Positions 1-13,580 of a stretch of DNA of 64,000 bases are shown in pieces. Location of the stretch: positions 62,001-126,000 of the forward strand of contig RCAB01000071.1 in the NCBI GenBank assembly GCA_003640385.1, given 5' to 3'. Every line of letters starts with the position of its first letter. Position 1 is the stretch's first letter. A program made the translations under genes and the position numbers. The notes under the pieces were generated by a model that saw nothing but the letters and a program-made list of their open reading frames with translations, ran no database searches and was not told where the DNA came from. The stretch is from Setaria digitata. Its lineage: Eukaryota; Nematoda; Chromadorea; Rhabditida; Setariidae.

Positions 1-741
1 TTATAAGGTGAAATAAAATTGGTGAAGAGATCTAAATAACGCGATGAGAAAACAAATGCAAATAAAAGTTGTGATTTCCCAGAAAGTCCTGAAATTTTTT
101 TACTTTCTTTTGATTTACAACAACAGCTAAAGTCTATAACATCTTGATAAACTGATGCAGAGAAATCCTGATAAAGGCAGTGACGCCTGTATTTAAATGG
201 GTTCGAAATTATAATGATTAGAACGAACCTGCGCAAGAACGTGTTTTCCATATTTTCACTAGTAATATGACAATGGCAATGAGATGCGAAGAATCACCGG
301 CGAAACGAAATATATTCATTGTAGTGACCCAGACAACACGATTTCTGTGACAAATTCATGAAAACATTACGCACAGTTATTCGACGAAGTCTTGCTCGAT
401 ACTGGCGACAGAAGTTTCCGATGTATTAGAAGATGGTAGAAAAGTTCCGGAATAAAGCTCTTTCCTTTCCCCAGGCAGCGCCAGTGAGTGGTGCAGAGTT
501 TTTGAAAAAGTCCGAGATAAACAATGAATAAGTTTGCATAAGAAAACAGAAATGAATAAGGAAACTAAAACAAACAAAATCATACATTAAACAGGAGACC
601 GGGACTACTTCCCTCCCTGCTCACATTTACAAGACTCACGAAAACAACCAAAACGCAACGTGTCAATTCATCCATCCACAAATCTACCTTCGTCCAATCA
701 AATCGCGATTCTTGGTGGGGAGCCAATGCAAAATTTTAATC
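1..741. other. Intergenic, no gene seen
   Basis: AT-rich sequence with no exon I can support. A 68-codon open frame on the minus strand (377-583) starts with a hydrophobic segment, but it has no clear splice or family evidence. The stretch probably contains 3' flanking DNA of the minus-strand gene that ends at 742. Confidence 0.4.
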
Positions 742-1799
742 TCAATAATTCGGGAGAGACATGGAAGGCGCTGGAATTATAAATTCTTCGAGAAAGGGAG
801 CTGCGGCACACGTAATACTACTTGCTGGTTCTTGTGTTCCTGAACTAAAATAAAGTTTGGACTTTAAACTAAATCCCATGGCCATACTGTTGAATGGCTT
901 GTTAGTATAAACAATTTTTAAACAAAATTTAACTCTATTTATGAATGCCACAGCAATCATAAATCATTTCAATATGCTTCACATTTTTTTTTTTTGGTAA
1001 CTCGTATTCGACCATATTTTCCTTGAGGAGAAGAGTTCACATGCATGAGTTGTATGGGTTCATGGGAGATTGAGACCAATGGTGTACATTAAAGATTATT
1101 TGTGATTGAGTTAATGAATGGAGTACATGGAATGCCCACCTGGAAAGGTCATAATCACTTCCTGTTGAAAGCAAGAAATGAAAAAAAAATTCCTTGTTCA
1201 GTTCTGTTTTGTAAATCTGACGGAAATAAATTCAGAAAAGCTGAGAAAAGTAAAAACTCAAGAAATATGAGACACAAGTGAGAAAGCATTTGTTGTAAAA
1301 GACGTGCCGTAAATAAATTAATCCTTACTTTTTTTTTTTGTTTAAATTCACAATGCTTTTATTAGTGTTCATTTCATTATTCGTCCTGAACAAATTACAT
1401 TTTTTATTTAACGTGTCCCTCTTATTTTCTCCGGAATTTTCTGATTTAAATTCACAATGCTTTTGCTGTCACTCTGATAAAGTTGGTCCATTTCATTCAA
1501 GCTAGTTCAAATCAAATTCTGGAAGAAATAAAGTGCATTTTAAAATCGATGGTGACATGATGAATACACACTATCCGCTCCTTCCTTATCACTTACTACT
1601 ATGCACCATTATCCCTCCTTGTCCAATGCATCCAAAAGGTTTCCGACTTGTCACAAAAATCTCCATTTTTTGATTGGACTGATCACGCAACCTCCTTGCA
1701 TACCAGAAAATTTGTATAGTGACTACCGAATCATCCCTGTGTTCAAGAAGACGTAATATGAAATGTTCACACAGAGAAGTGGTTACAGTTTCCACGCTG
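742..1799 (-). CDS. Unrecognised gene, last two exons (5' end unresolved)
   Basis: Two minus-strand exons fit together. Exon 1597-1799 follows an acceptor (GACATAG) and ends at a consensus donor, A|GTAAGTG. Exon 742-839 follows TTTAGTTCAG and ends in TGA. The leftover A plus the next exon's GA gives an in-frame AGA (Arg), so the phase is exact. The joined C-terminal segment is about 99 residues. It contains WYARRLRDQSNQKMEIF and ends in EEFIIPAPSMSLPNY. I do not recognise a family and see no signal peptide or membrane segment here. The first exon(s), including an ATG, were not found. They would lie between 1800 and the divergent unkempt gene starting at 2340, so the two genes may share a promoter region. 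Function is unknown; the exon pairing is my inference. Confidence 0.4.
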
Positions 1800-2339
1800 C
1801 TATGTCAGATTTTTTTTAATAGTTACATTAATGCTGCATAAGGTACATTCTTTTCAGCCTGCCTTGATCGCTATTTAATTCCAGTTTAGACTACTGAACA
1901 TATTTCTATTTGTAAAAAAATTAAGAAAGATTACTGCTCGCAGTTCCAATGTGGAAATCATAGTTAAACAAACCATTAAAATTGAAAGCCACTGTGTAAC
2001 ACATATGTTGTAGGACATTAAAAAGTCAGAAAAAGACCTCTAGATTTACGTTTTTGTTCTTCCATGCCATTTGAGGATGTACTAGTCCACCCGACGTCCA
2101 GAATTATCTGCCTGCTAGAGGCTAGCGCATCACTTCTCTGTGCTGCGCAGTTTTTGCAAACGCGCACGTGTACTTAAATCCCACAACGAGTGTTGTTTGG
2201 CGATGCGCCAGGTTGTCAGCTGATTTTTCATCGTTGTACACTGGAAGGTTTGTGTGTGTGTCTCTTCGGTGAAGGGAAGGGGTGCGTTGTGTTTTGTTTA
2301 TACTTTCTCAAAATTCTCTGAATGTAATCCCTTCCATGG
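1800..2339. promoter_or_regulatory. Divergent upstream region of unkempt and the minus-strand gene
   Basis: Sequence between two genes that appear to read away from each other. It is less AT-rich than its surroundings around 2090-2240. It probably holds the unkempt promoter/5' UTR and possibly unfound first exons of the minus-strand gene. I could not identify a TATA box or a specific binding site. Confidence 0.35.
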
Positions 2340-5300
2340 ATGGTGGCCATGGATGTTGTCCGCCCAACACTTAACAGCTCCGAGAAACCGAATCACTTAC
2401 AGTAAGCATTTAACGTTCTTCTTTACTGTTTATCTCATTAATTGCCTTAGCTCACCTTCGCTCTCATCTTTGGGAAAGTCACCGAGGTGAAAATCTTTTT
2501 TGCTAGTAAGAATCTGTCCTACGTACTTTGCTTTATCGAACAGAACTTCTGGATGTGATTTATGGGCCCAGCAAACTGGTATGAATTTTTAATAATATCA
2601 TCTCGCAGGCTATCCATTCTAAATAAAAATTTTAATCAGTGTCATTGACTAATGTTTTAACTATGGGACATTACTATGCATATATTTTCAGTGTGTAACT
2701 TCACATATTTTAGTTATCTTCGTGATTTCCGAGTAGAAGCATGTCCGCAATTTAAACAACACCAGTGCCAACAGCACCGTCCATATACATGTTTTAATTG
2801 GCATTTTGCTAACCAGCGAAGACGTCGTCCCATAAGACGATCAGATGGTACTTTTAACTACTCTGCCGACGTGTATTGTGACAAATACGATGAGAATACT
2901 GGTATATGTCCAGATGGAGACAGGTGTTTTGGTTCATTTTTTTTAACTTAATTTTTAGTCGTTCACCTGAACAGCAATTGAATTTTGTAACGTTTTACTT
3001 TCAGAAATTCCTATGTATCAAGCGATAACGCTGGATACATTTATATCACATTTTTGGATTTAATTTAAACCTTTTTTGTTTACAGTTGCAGTTTTTTACA
3101 CCGCGTAGCTGGAGATGTGGAGCGGAAATATCATTTACGATACTATAAAACAGCAATGTGCGTGCATCCAACAGATGCACGTGGTATATGTGCAAAAAAC
3201 GGTCCCCATTGTGCTTTTGCTCATAGTGTTCAGGATCTTCGACAAGCTGTGCATGATTCTCAGGAAAGTCAGAATGGCGCCTTATTAGATCCAGAAAATC
3301 GCGAGAGGACTAGTTTCGTTGTGGAAGATCCACTATGGCATGGTAATTTATAGTGACTTTGGCGAAGGCATTTTCTCTTTCTCATATTTATTTTTGGTGT
3401 AATAGAGGTCACGTTTGGTGATCCTCCAACTTATCGTTAATTTTCAAGGTCTTCCAGGACCATGATTTAAGTGAGTCGTTTGCAGATCAAGTCCATGTTC
3501 TCTCATGCTATAAAACTGAACAGTGCAAAAAGCCAGCCCGACTTTGCCGCCAAGGTTATGCATGTCCATTTTATCATAATTCAAAAGATCGCCGGAGACC
3601 TCCAGCTGTTCATAAGTATCGGTGAGAAGCTGTTTTGATCTTAATTGAGGCAAACGTTGGAAAATTAATGAAAATGTTCTGAAGTCCATAATGCACCGTA
3701 CTAGTCGTGGTTATTATTTCTGTACCTCGTTTATCGTCAATCATCTTAAGGTCTACCCCATGTCCAACAGCGAAATCAGCGGATGAATGGTTAGAACCAG
3801 AACAGTGTGAAAATGGCGACGACTGTGGATACTGTCACACGAGGACCGAACAGCAGTTCCATCCTGAAATATATAAATCAACTAAATGTAACGATATGCT
3901 TGATCACGGCTATTGCCCCCGTGCTGTTTTTTGCGCGTTTGCACACCACGATTCAGAACTGCATGTACAACGTGCCCCGTATTATCGGCCAAGTAACAAT
4001 TCGGAGGCACCCGTAGCGCCGAAACAACCCAGCAGTTCCACCAGTTCAGGGAACGCTGAACCATCTGCTTCCCCTTCTGCCCGACCAGGTATTATTGGTA
4101 TATTGTAATCTTCCACTTTTACATAAGTTTGTCCAGTCTTTTGTGTTTAATTCGCTTAATTACTTAAATCATTATTTATTTCAGAGAATAATATAATTCA
4201 AACAACAGCACCAGCCGCAACACCCACTTATTCAGTAATGATTTATTTTTATATGTATTTTTCAAATTTTTACAAAGGATCACGCAAACCGAGCTAAGTT
4301 TTAGGCTGTTTTGAAGCAGAGGCAAGCGCCAGGAAAAACTGTACCTGCAACTGGTTGCGAGGAGGGGCTCCAAAGTAGTTATCCAAAAGCCCCAGGATTT
4401 GAACGTGTTCAAGTTTCGGTAAGTATTAAACTTTCGAGTTTTTAGATTACATACGGCTACCAACATCCATTGTTTTGGGTTTAATTCATCCATATTTATT
4501 TTATTGATTTCCTTCATGAGTACTTTTCAGCCTCAGCGCGTGGCTGATAGTGCTATTGGCCGTATACGAACTTCTTCGTTGAATATGGGACAGCTAGATT
4601 TAGGTAAGTTTTCATTGTTAATTGCAATATTTTTTAGGATTATGCTTACCAGATTAAAAGGTTTTTGTAGTATGTTTTTAATGCTTCATTTTTTTTTTTC
4701 GGAAGTAGCGTAAGTTTTCGACATTGCAATTCATAGTTTAAATTTGAAAATATCATTTTATTTAATGGAAAAAGTTTTAAGGATATTCAGTAACAAGTGC
4801 CAACGAAGCATTGGTGTCATCGTTGCCTACTTTTTCGTCATTGAACGCAATGGCTCGACCGACATCAGATACACCAATGCGTGTGCTGCCAGCAGCGATT
4901 GATGAATTGTCCTTGGATGAACTGTCAGGTAGTGCACTTTCGCCAATATCCGAACAGAAGGAACACAAATTCTTGCCTGATTTTTTCACAAATCCACGTA
5001 AGCTTTACTTTCCTAGTATTGCTTCATAAGAACATTTTAAAATTAATAATAACATTGTTGACGATATGGAACGTAAACACGAGAACTGTTTATGATTGTA
5101 ATATTTCGATTATTGAAGTAAAGTGTCATTTAATCAAACAGTGTCATTTAATTTGGTACATAGAATCCGATATCCTTAATTCTGATTTCTTCAAACATAA
5201 TGAGTTTAATCAATCCTTCTGCTCCATATACGACTAAATGCGCAAAAGGTGCTGTATATTAACTTAATTTCATTGAATCCGTCAGTAGGACATAACGCAA

Positions 5301-6525
5301 ATAAAGCAGTGGAGCGGTAATCATTTTTTTTTTTTTTTTTTTTTTTTTTTTCAGCTATGACATCCTCTTCTTCACCAATGCAGATTCCAAATTCAAACTC
5401 TCCATTTGGCTCTCCGCCGTTAGCTTCCCTTAGCGAGTCATTGTTTCACCAAAATAAACTTACTATCGATTTACCTTCAGCGGCTCCTCAGTTGAAGGGA
5501 TTAATGGGATTGCCAAGCTCGCTAGGTTCAGGTATGTCTCGGTTATTGTATGGCATTTGCAAATACTTGAATTTCCTTGGATTTTTGGTCAGTGAATCGA
5601 TATCTATATATACATTAATAGGAACCGTATAAGGTAGCCCATTATTTATTTATTTCATTTTTCCAGATCTTCTGAAAACAGACTTATCCGTTCCGCAGCA
5701 CGAAATGAGCAAGGAGGAGTTACAAAAGGAATTGAAAAGGAAAAGTGAAGAACTCGTGGCTCATCATCAAAAATTAACTGCGTGGGAAGAAGGATTGAAA
5801 CAAGCACGTCAAGCTTGTGAAGCATGGAAGAAAGATGCCGAATATTATCGTCGTGTTGCGGAACAAGCAGAGGTTGACAAGTCGAAAGCTCTCTATGAAC
5901 GGGATCAGGTTGTTGTTGCTCTGCTTTGAAATTCCTACGGTTTGCTGAATTGCTAAATAAGTTTCAACCTTTTCATTTATTGAGAATTCTTTTATTGTTT
6001 TACATATCCTCTTTATAATAATATTCATCCTTCTGTTAGCTGATTAAATTTCAATAGTTTTGAAGGCATTATTACAACTTGATTTGCTCAAGCGTGAATT
6101 GCGAGTAAATACAGCAGTTCGACCGCCGTCACCGATAGATTCTTTACAAAACTTCTCATCTTTAGGATCATTCAATTTGTTTGTGCCGGTTAGTTTTCCT
6201 GAAGTGAACTTGTGAGGAGTAAATGTCAATTCTTATTTGATATTTGCTAGTAGCTACCGATGGATTCTTCATGAAATTATCCCAACATGAACTAGGCGCT
6301 ATTAAAACTTGTTTGATGCGGGTTAATCTTCCCGAATTAATTCAGTCTTCAGTGCTTTTAACTGTCCAGTAAAACGTCGTACTTTCAGTGTTGGAAGCTC
6401 TATGCTAATTTTTGCAGATTGAAACTGATAATCAGAATGAAAGCGGTGGTCCGGTATGTGCACGTTGTGGGCGCGAAAAAAGGGCCGATTCCAGGAATCC
6501 TTCTTGTCGCCTTTGCTGTAGTTGA
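2340..6525 (+). CDS. unk: Unkempt-type CCCH zinc-finger RNA-binding protein
   Basis: Thirteen exons join in phase into about 701 aa: 2340-2401, 2714-2923, 3086-3342, 3486-3621, 3751-4088, 4185-4234, 4305-4418, 4531-4603, 4782-4997, 5355-5531, 5667-5908, 6066-6188, 6418-6525. The N-terminal half carries the CCCH finger clusters of the unkempt family (YLRDFRVEACPQF, YKTEQCKKPARLCRQGYAC, FHPEIYKSTKCNDM). A low-complexity Ser/Pro-rich middle contains the conserved KAPGFERVQV. A Glu/Lys-rich coiled coil follows (exon 11, AWEEGLKQARQACEAWKKD). The family binds mRNA in the cytoplasm and represses translation. Two in-frame ATGs (2340, 2349) can start the protein, and an overlapping out-of-frame ATG lies at 2336. 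Oddly, the C-terminal RING is cut to a single Cys-rich piece (CARCGREKR...CRLCCS) before the stop. The vertebrate protein is longer, about 800 aa. Confidence 0.93.
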
Positions 6526-8311
6526 TTTTTACAACATTTCCTTATTTGTAATATCATAGGAGAATAATCTTGTTTTATATATTCTACAGACTCTTTCCTC
6601 TCCTGCCCCTTTTTGATGAAGTGAATAATACATTTAAATTTTTTAGCTTTTCTATAAAGTTGCGCGGTGCATTTTTCCTTTTTTTTTTTTTTTTTTTTTT
6701 TTTTTTCACATACGTGAACTATTTTTTACTTTAAAAAATTTGTTCAACTGTTCTCAGTTATATTTTCGAAGAGATGTTTTTACTTCTGTGACAAGCTTTA
6801 TTGTACATAGATTTTTCAAATAGGGCATTTATCACTCATTCGCTTTGTAATGCGGCGGTCAGAACTTAATTTTACTGTAGTTCAGTAATTCCGGTATTTG
6901 TTGGCCAGGTAGGATTTTGGTTGTAATCGGTTTTGAAATCAAGAGGCGTATAAAAGTGAAGGTTTTGTTTTAGTTAATTGGAGTAGCTTCTTCAGACCGT
7001 CAGTATTATGTAACAAACGTGCGTGGTATCCCTATAGTGTGATATTCTACTGATTTGGTTTTCATGGTGATTCTTAGAGCAGTCTGCAATAGTTTATAGA
7101 GACATACAGTTTATTACGGTTTCAAGAATTAGAAGGCTGTTTTCCGCAGTGTAACTTTAATTAACTGCCAACAACCTTATAAAATGAAAGAAGCGGCCTT
7201 AATGAGATTTTAGACATGAAATCTAGGTTTTTGCCTGTTCACAGCCATTTCTACGTCCTCTTCATGTACAGAAACGTATGATTGTGCAAATTCCATATAT
7301 TTGCTGAGGAGGTTGATTATTTGTTAATCATAAACCGTCGTCTTGTGTTTTATGAATCTTCTACCTTGTGAATTTTGCACATAGTGAGTTCAGTATTCTC
7401 ATGTAATATTCATACTAATTAGATTAGGATGAAATGTCACTGTGTTCTCAGCATCGGATACTGGGCTAGTGATGATTGAGTAATGTATAATGTGTAATTG
7501 CAGCATTTTAGGGTGTGAGGAATTCTTAGAGGAAAAGTGGTGATAACTGATTGAGTGGTAGAGGAGGAAAGGTTGGTATTTCGCCTGTTATGAACCCAAC
7601 GTAGATTTCCCTGGGCTTGTCAAGCTGAACCTAAATCATAAATCAAATCATATTTATATTTCCCATATATTTAAAGCTTACATATTTTATATTTTATTCA
7701 ATTTTTATATGTTTAAAATCATGTATTCCACAGATTTATTCGATCGATTAGTTGAATTCCAACAAAGTATTTATTAATTGTGAGGAGTCTGACTGAATGC
7801 GATGAGGCGTTTCAAAGTTGCAGTTAGATACAATTTCTTTATCCCGCAATGGTAATGCCATAATCTTTTATATTTGTACATATTTCCTCAAATCATTTAG
7901 AACAAAGAACAACTTAAATGGAATAACACATGTCAAACAATAAAACTAAGCGCCAGCAATTAAAGCTACATAAAAATCAGTTAGATCACCGCAGAATGTA
8001 CAGTTAAAATTTTGACGTACTAAATGAGCAGCTAACAACTCCTAAAACACTGGGACAGAAAATATTAAAAGTATGGATAGAAGCACTTAATCATCTTAGT
8101 GATAGTATCTCATGAAAAATTAGAAGACTAAAGGAAATATTTCAGCATAATTATTAACGGTATATAAGCAACTCACTTCCCAGTCTTTCACAACAAAGTC
8201 CTGTAACTTTCACATCAAATTCAAGGTCAAGTCGTATTTAAAATATCCACTATATAAGTACTAAAAGATCTACGAAGTCCTGCTAATACTGTACAGGCAC
8301 AATGACGCCTA
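6526..8311. other. Convergent intergenic region (3' flanks of unkempt and PGAP1)
   Basis: Between the stop codons of two genes pointing at each other. It includes a T-rich tract around 6679-6706 and AT-rich sequence expected to hold both 3' UTRs. No further exon or RNA gene is visible. Confidence 0.6.
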
Positions 8312-11300
8312 TTACAGTTTCATTTTTCGCTTCGATTCGCTTTGATTCACAAACCAGTTGAGTCCAATTACTGCGATGAAAGAAAACCCCAGTTGCGCAA
8401 TACATGTAAAAGGCCGAATAAATGCAGTATACATTAATACAGCCAGTGAAATGTAGTACTGCAAATGGAAGCAATCAACAAAGAAGACATAATTTTTCAG
8501 CTGAACTGAGTTTCAATCATAAATGAGAGAAACTGCGAAACCTCGGTTACTATTAACTAGTAAGTACCACTGGTCTGTTAATCTATTGTGAATTACTTGA
8601 CTATTGAAACGAACATATGTCGAAAGCCATCAATTGTAAAGCACAATATATCCATCAGAGGGAACTTTATAACCAAAATATAGGTTTAATCATTTACTCA
8701 ATTATAAATAACTGAAAGACCGCACATCTACAATTCTAAGGATTTCAATCTTTTTTGATATAATATCAGTTACGGAACTGTGTTACACTTGAATCATTTT
8801 TGAAATAGTAAAACATGAGATACTTTAAAAAACAACTTCATTCTTCATGGCTTTATATTTCCCCTTTTTTGGAATATCAAAAATCCACTATCGATGGACA
8901 GCGTTATTAACTAAAAGTTTAAATACGAGTTAAACTTTACAAAAAATCTGGGCTTGCGAATCCATCCGATCCATTCAACTTCACTAGATTTCTCTTCAAA
9001 CAAGTAATGAAGTTACCAAGAAACATACCGCTTTAAAAAAGTACATATTGCCCATGCAAAGTCGAATAAGCTTCAAGGAAACCAGGAAGTAGGCTGGAAT
9101 ACGAGCTGGATCTTCATGAACGGCAAATAAGCCATACTTAATTATATTCCACATTGAGCAGAATCCAAACGGTGCATAAACCAAAACGACATAAAGGTGA
9201 AGAATAGCTAAGAGATTTGGATGGAAGAAACTAGAAAGACTAGCAGTCTTTGAAAAATTCACTGATCTCACAAGTTGCTGAAAGAAAACATGAAAATACA
9301 TGTTAATATTTAAAAAAAAATTTCCCTGAAAGGATTATCATGAGTGACACTTAAATCGTTTGCAATCAAAATAAGTTTGTAAAATACAGCTTGCATTTTA
9401 ATCAATTTCTGAACATGGCACTTCAAGAAAACCGAGATATCAAGATTGTATTGAGTTTTAAATATGAATCTAATCCAGTAAATATGACATACCAGTGAAC
9501 TCGGAATAACGACTATCAAAAGAGCGAAGAAGCCGTTATAAGAATAATTTATAAACAAAGATATCGCAATAACCACGACCTCATTAAAGTTGAAACCTCT
9601 AGACTTTACATATCTGAAATAAACGCTATAACATTTCACAATCGATACTCCAACAACGATAAACAAACAGCAAAAAGACATGAATCATTTCTAATTTAGA
9701 AAATTCTAGACCTATATATATATAGATTTAGAATGTTTTCATATATATGAAAATATATATATAAATGCAACAAGTGTTCCTTAGTGAAAATCTGTTACTT
9801 CACCGAATGATCAATTGACCACTCCACCTTTCTGAATGTTTGCTTTCCATTAGTCGAAAGAACAAATCCGCTAATTTTTGAAGGATGTATGTGAAACTTG
9901 AAATCATTAAAGATGAAATCAACAAAGTAAACCAATCAACCCTGCAAATGTTTAAAAAAAATCACAACAGGTAAGTGAACAAAATTTAAAAAAGAGAGAA
10001 AAAAAGGGCAGAAGAAATTCCCTTACAATTCTCAGTAAAACTGTAGATATTAAAGTAATGAATCTTGATTTGGGCAATTTGAAGACTATTCAAAAAAAAA
10101 AAAAAAAACCCACAAATTATTGCAGAAAATGATGAACATATGGCAAGCCAAAGTAAGGCACATTATTTTGCTCTCTTGAATGTCCGAAAAGTACTTATCT
10201 GAAAGTTATAGTAAAACATTCAGCAAGATTCTGTTTAAAGAAATCTGTTAAGAAACACTCGACTATTCAAAATGAGATCATTAAAAATGACATACCAGCT
10301 AATGTGGTAATTGATAGCGCACAAAGTATATATATGCTTAACATGTAAGGAACGACGGATCCATACATTCGAAGCATCTGTAAGCTATAAAAGTAATGCA
10401 AAAAGATTTAAGAAATGGACATAACAACTGCATTCGTCTGCTCATCTTCTAAATAATGGATTGAACACAAACAATTTAAGACTGTATTTCAAACTTAAAA
10501 GCAAAAACTAAAACTTGCAGCTTGCTACGGTAACTTACATACAACATACCACAATTAGAGTATCTAAATAACTGATGCCCAGTCGTGCACGAAAACGGCA
10601 ACATTGATTTAATATGAAAAATACTTCAGCTTTTGTTTCTTTCTTATTCAGTAAATATCCAACTATTTGAAGTTCTTTACTGGACAGAAGACTGCTCATG
10701 CGTCTCAAATCTTGGCTTCGGAATTCAACTTTTGCGAACCATTCTGATAAAAAGGAAAAATTTAAGAGCGAAAATTGTCTAAAAGTACTTTTAGCGAATC
10801 AATTAACCCTGAGGAGAAATACATCAGAATTCAAAGGCGACAGTAGGTGAACCGTAAAACATATAGATCAAATTACTGAATTAAGAGCTTTCAAATGCCC
10901 AGAATAGGAACAATGAAGAAAACTACGTCTATCTCGGGTTGATACCCTAAGTATTAATACTTTTTCCTTTTTTTTTTACTTGCAAATCTAGAATAAATAA
11001 GCACAAACTAACCACTTGCATTACTGCACGATTCTAGTTTAAGCGATATGACAACGGCGATAACTGGAGATCGGAAATAAATAGGTAATAAAATAGCAGG
11101 TTTATGATCTTCAAATTCAAGCTTCCACAAAAATGTGAAGCAACCTTTTAGTAGCGACAATAATCCAATATGCACAACCTAAAATTCAATTTGACCTGTA
11201 TCAAACTTATTTGGAATTTAAAACCAAGACGACTTTCCTCGAAGGCAAAATGCAGTAAGGGCTAGAGATTTAATACAGTTCTCGAACTGAATTTTGTACA

Positions 11301-13580
11301 CGCTTCAAAAATCGTTAAATGATATAATTTGGTGGTTTAGATGTTCTTGAAGAGCCATTTTATTGAAAATCTGAGAATAAAGATCAAAAAAAAAAAAAAA
11401 AAATTAAAACTATAAATAACTAAAGACTTTATTGCATACCGAATCAAGCTTTGCTGGATCTTCTCGAAGTGCAATAGCCTTGAAAAATCTTTGAGGTTCC
11501 AAATGTACCGAAATCTGCTCTGCCACACTCGAATGAATCAGTGTATAAAACGAATGCTGCAAATTGCTCAACGAATAAATGGGCTGCCCGGATAATGTCC
11601 ACAACGAACTTCCAAAACTTCTTTCAATAAACAACCAACTATTCTTGGGAAATGATAAGACGAACTCTTTCCGCCTACTGCCGTTATTTTTCTCCTAGAA
11701 GATAAAACAACTTAAATTCACATCTACATGCATGTTCATAATACAATTGCAATTAATGAGATTTACACAACATTAATTAAGAATGTTTTAAAAAAAAAAT
11801 ATCTCAAAAAATATAATGTTCACATTTTGAATTTATTATGATCAGAGTTTTATGATTCTTCATATTAGTATCGGTGCAACAGATGTGTACATTTACTATA
11901 CCTACAAAAATCGATTCATTCCCGACGATAACCTCAGTACTTGCACTAAATGTCATAGGTGCTAATTCTCTGAGTAGCCCATCAGCATCAAAAAGTTGTT
12001 TGACTATATTATCAGAACGCTCATGAAACGACTCTGGGTGGTAAGCGTATTCAATCACCAGACGTGAGATATACCTGAAAAGTAATTAGAAAACTTTTTT
12101 TTTAAAAAAAGGAAAATGTCTACTTCAACAAATATCCTGAATTGTATTCAAGTTTTATTTCTCAACAGATTAAAATGTCATGTGTTCCGAATGTTACATA
12201 CTATGTTAATTTTTAAGCATAAAAACAAAAAAAATTGGAAACTAGAATACAAACCTAACCAACTGGTTACACCAAACGATACAGAGATGATCGGTCTCAA
12301 GCTCAATGCCATCAACAGCAGTAGTTGAAATATGTCGAATACCATTATCGAAGGTAAAGTGTTCTGGTACAAGATGATCCTTCAAACCACCCGAAACTGA
12401 TAAGACTAAGATTCTTGCCAGCTCTTTTTCACGATCTCTCCAACTGTCATGCATTCGATCATAAATATTTTTCAAATACCAATCGAAAACCATTGCTAAA
12501 AAAGATATGAAACGTATGTAAATAAAAACACTAGAAAATTTATAAAAATTAATTATATTGATGACACTTTCCAATAAATGTATATTTATCAGAAAACATA
12601 CGTGCATCTTTGTGTGGTGTTCCCAAGGTCACAATAAATGCAATTCGAGCAGGATCAAAATGAACGCTTCGTAACAGTGACCGTATAACTATACCACCCA
12701 TCGAATGACCAACGAATATAATACCATGAGGTGGGGATAAATACATATCCCAAATATGTCGTACTACTAATTCGAGATATTTGATTTGCCGTTCCAAATA
12801 CATGCCTGACAAGCCTGACAATTCCTAAAATTACATAATTTTAAGAGTGTTTAACCAAGTTCAAAAAAGCTTGTCTTTTTCCTAAGAGATGATGACGCTG
12901 ATTCGCCTCTTACTTTAAAGTTAAATCCTCAGGCTATCAAAAGCATACTTCACAGGAACAAACCTCATTGAAATCAATGGCAAACACATCGAATGTGAAC
13001 GGTAAATTCCTACTTTCCGTCTTATTGTGGAGTATCGATCCCAGAGAACGAACTTGTTTTGAAGAACCGGCATTACCAGGAACAAAAATAATTGGGAATC
13101 CATTAACTTGTTCAGTTTTGCTGCAATAAAATAGAATTAAACTAGAGAGAAGTAATACTTCTATTTCTATAGAATTTTTCAAAAATAATTTGCAGTATTA
13201 AAGGAAAGCAAACAGTACATGTAATTGAGAGCATATTCTCCTTCCCCATAAAGAACTGTTGAGTATCCACTGAAATCATTCGAAAACGGATATCTGCCAT
13301 CTTCAGTTTCGCTATATTTCAAGTTTGTGAGGCTAACATCAATGTTCTATAATATTAAAATGCCCACAATACTTCACGATTGGCTAGATATGTTACCAAT
13401 GAAATAACAAGTAGTCTAGAAAATTTCTGGAAAGCATACCATGAAATTCATAATTCGATACATATAAGTCATCTCACACTGATTTATTTGCATCCAAGGT
13501 CGGTTACCAATCATATACAGCAAACGAAACATGAAAGCCATTAATATCGCAAATAACAGGTTCTTTATATGTAGCTTCAT
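8312..13580 (-). CDS. PGAP1-type GPI inositol-deacylase
   Basis: Fifteen minus-strand exons join in phase into about 831 aa: 13440-13580, 13219-13346, 12964-13120, 12602-12824, 12255-12495, 11906-12074, 11440-11694, 11013-11178, 10550-10743, 10296-10377, 10114-10198, 9804-9941, 9493-9613, 9029-9277, 8312-8458. PGAP1 removes the acyl chain from inositol of GPI anchors in the ER, which allows export of GPI-anchored proteins. The start shows a hydrophobic signal-anchor (KNLLFAILMAFMF). Then come the family's IIFVPGNAGSSKQVRSLGSI block and the lipase serine motif GHSMGG (Ser near residue 183), followed by LGTPHKDA. The C-terminal third has several membrane segments. It ends in a basic, ER-retention-like tail (SESKRKMKL). 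In exon 14, reading straight on would add a short alternative tail (VCFLVTSLLV) instead of exon 15. Identity is firm; some exon edges are approximate. Confidence 0.93.

Noticed and set aside
377..583. 68-codon minus-strand frame with hydrophobic start
   Set aside because: Could be a secreted peptide, but there is no trans-splice or splice evidence, and chance frames of this size are frequent here.
2254..2490. 78-codon plus-strand frame overlapping unkempt exon 1
   Set aside because: It is in another frame and crosses the exon 1 donor. The SEKPNHL frame matches the family instead.
9310..9681. Long minus-strand frame starting MSFCCLF in PGAP1
   Set aside because: Only its middle (9493-9613) is exon. 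The flanks are introns, as a strong TTTATTTCAG acceptor and the required phase show.
9711..9765. Alternating TA palindromes (CATATATATG and similar)
   Set aside because: Simple AT-rich low-complexity DNA in a PGAP1 intron with no further structure.
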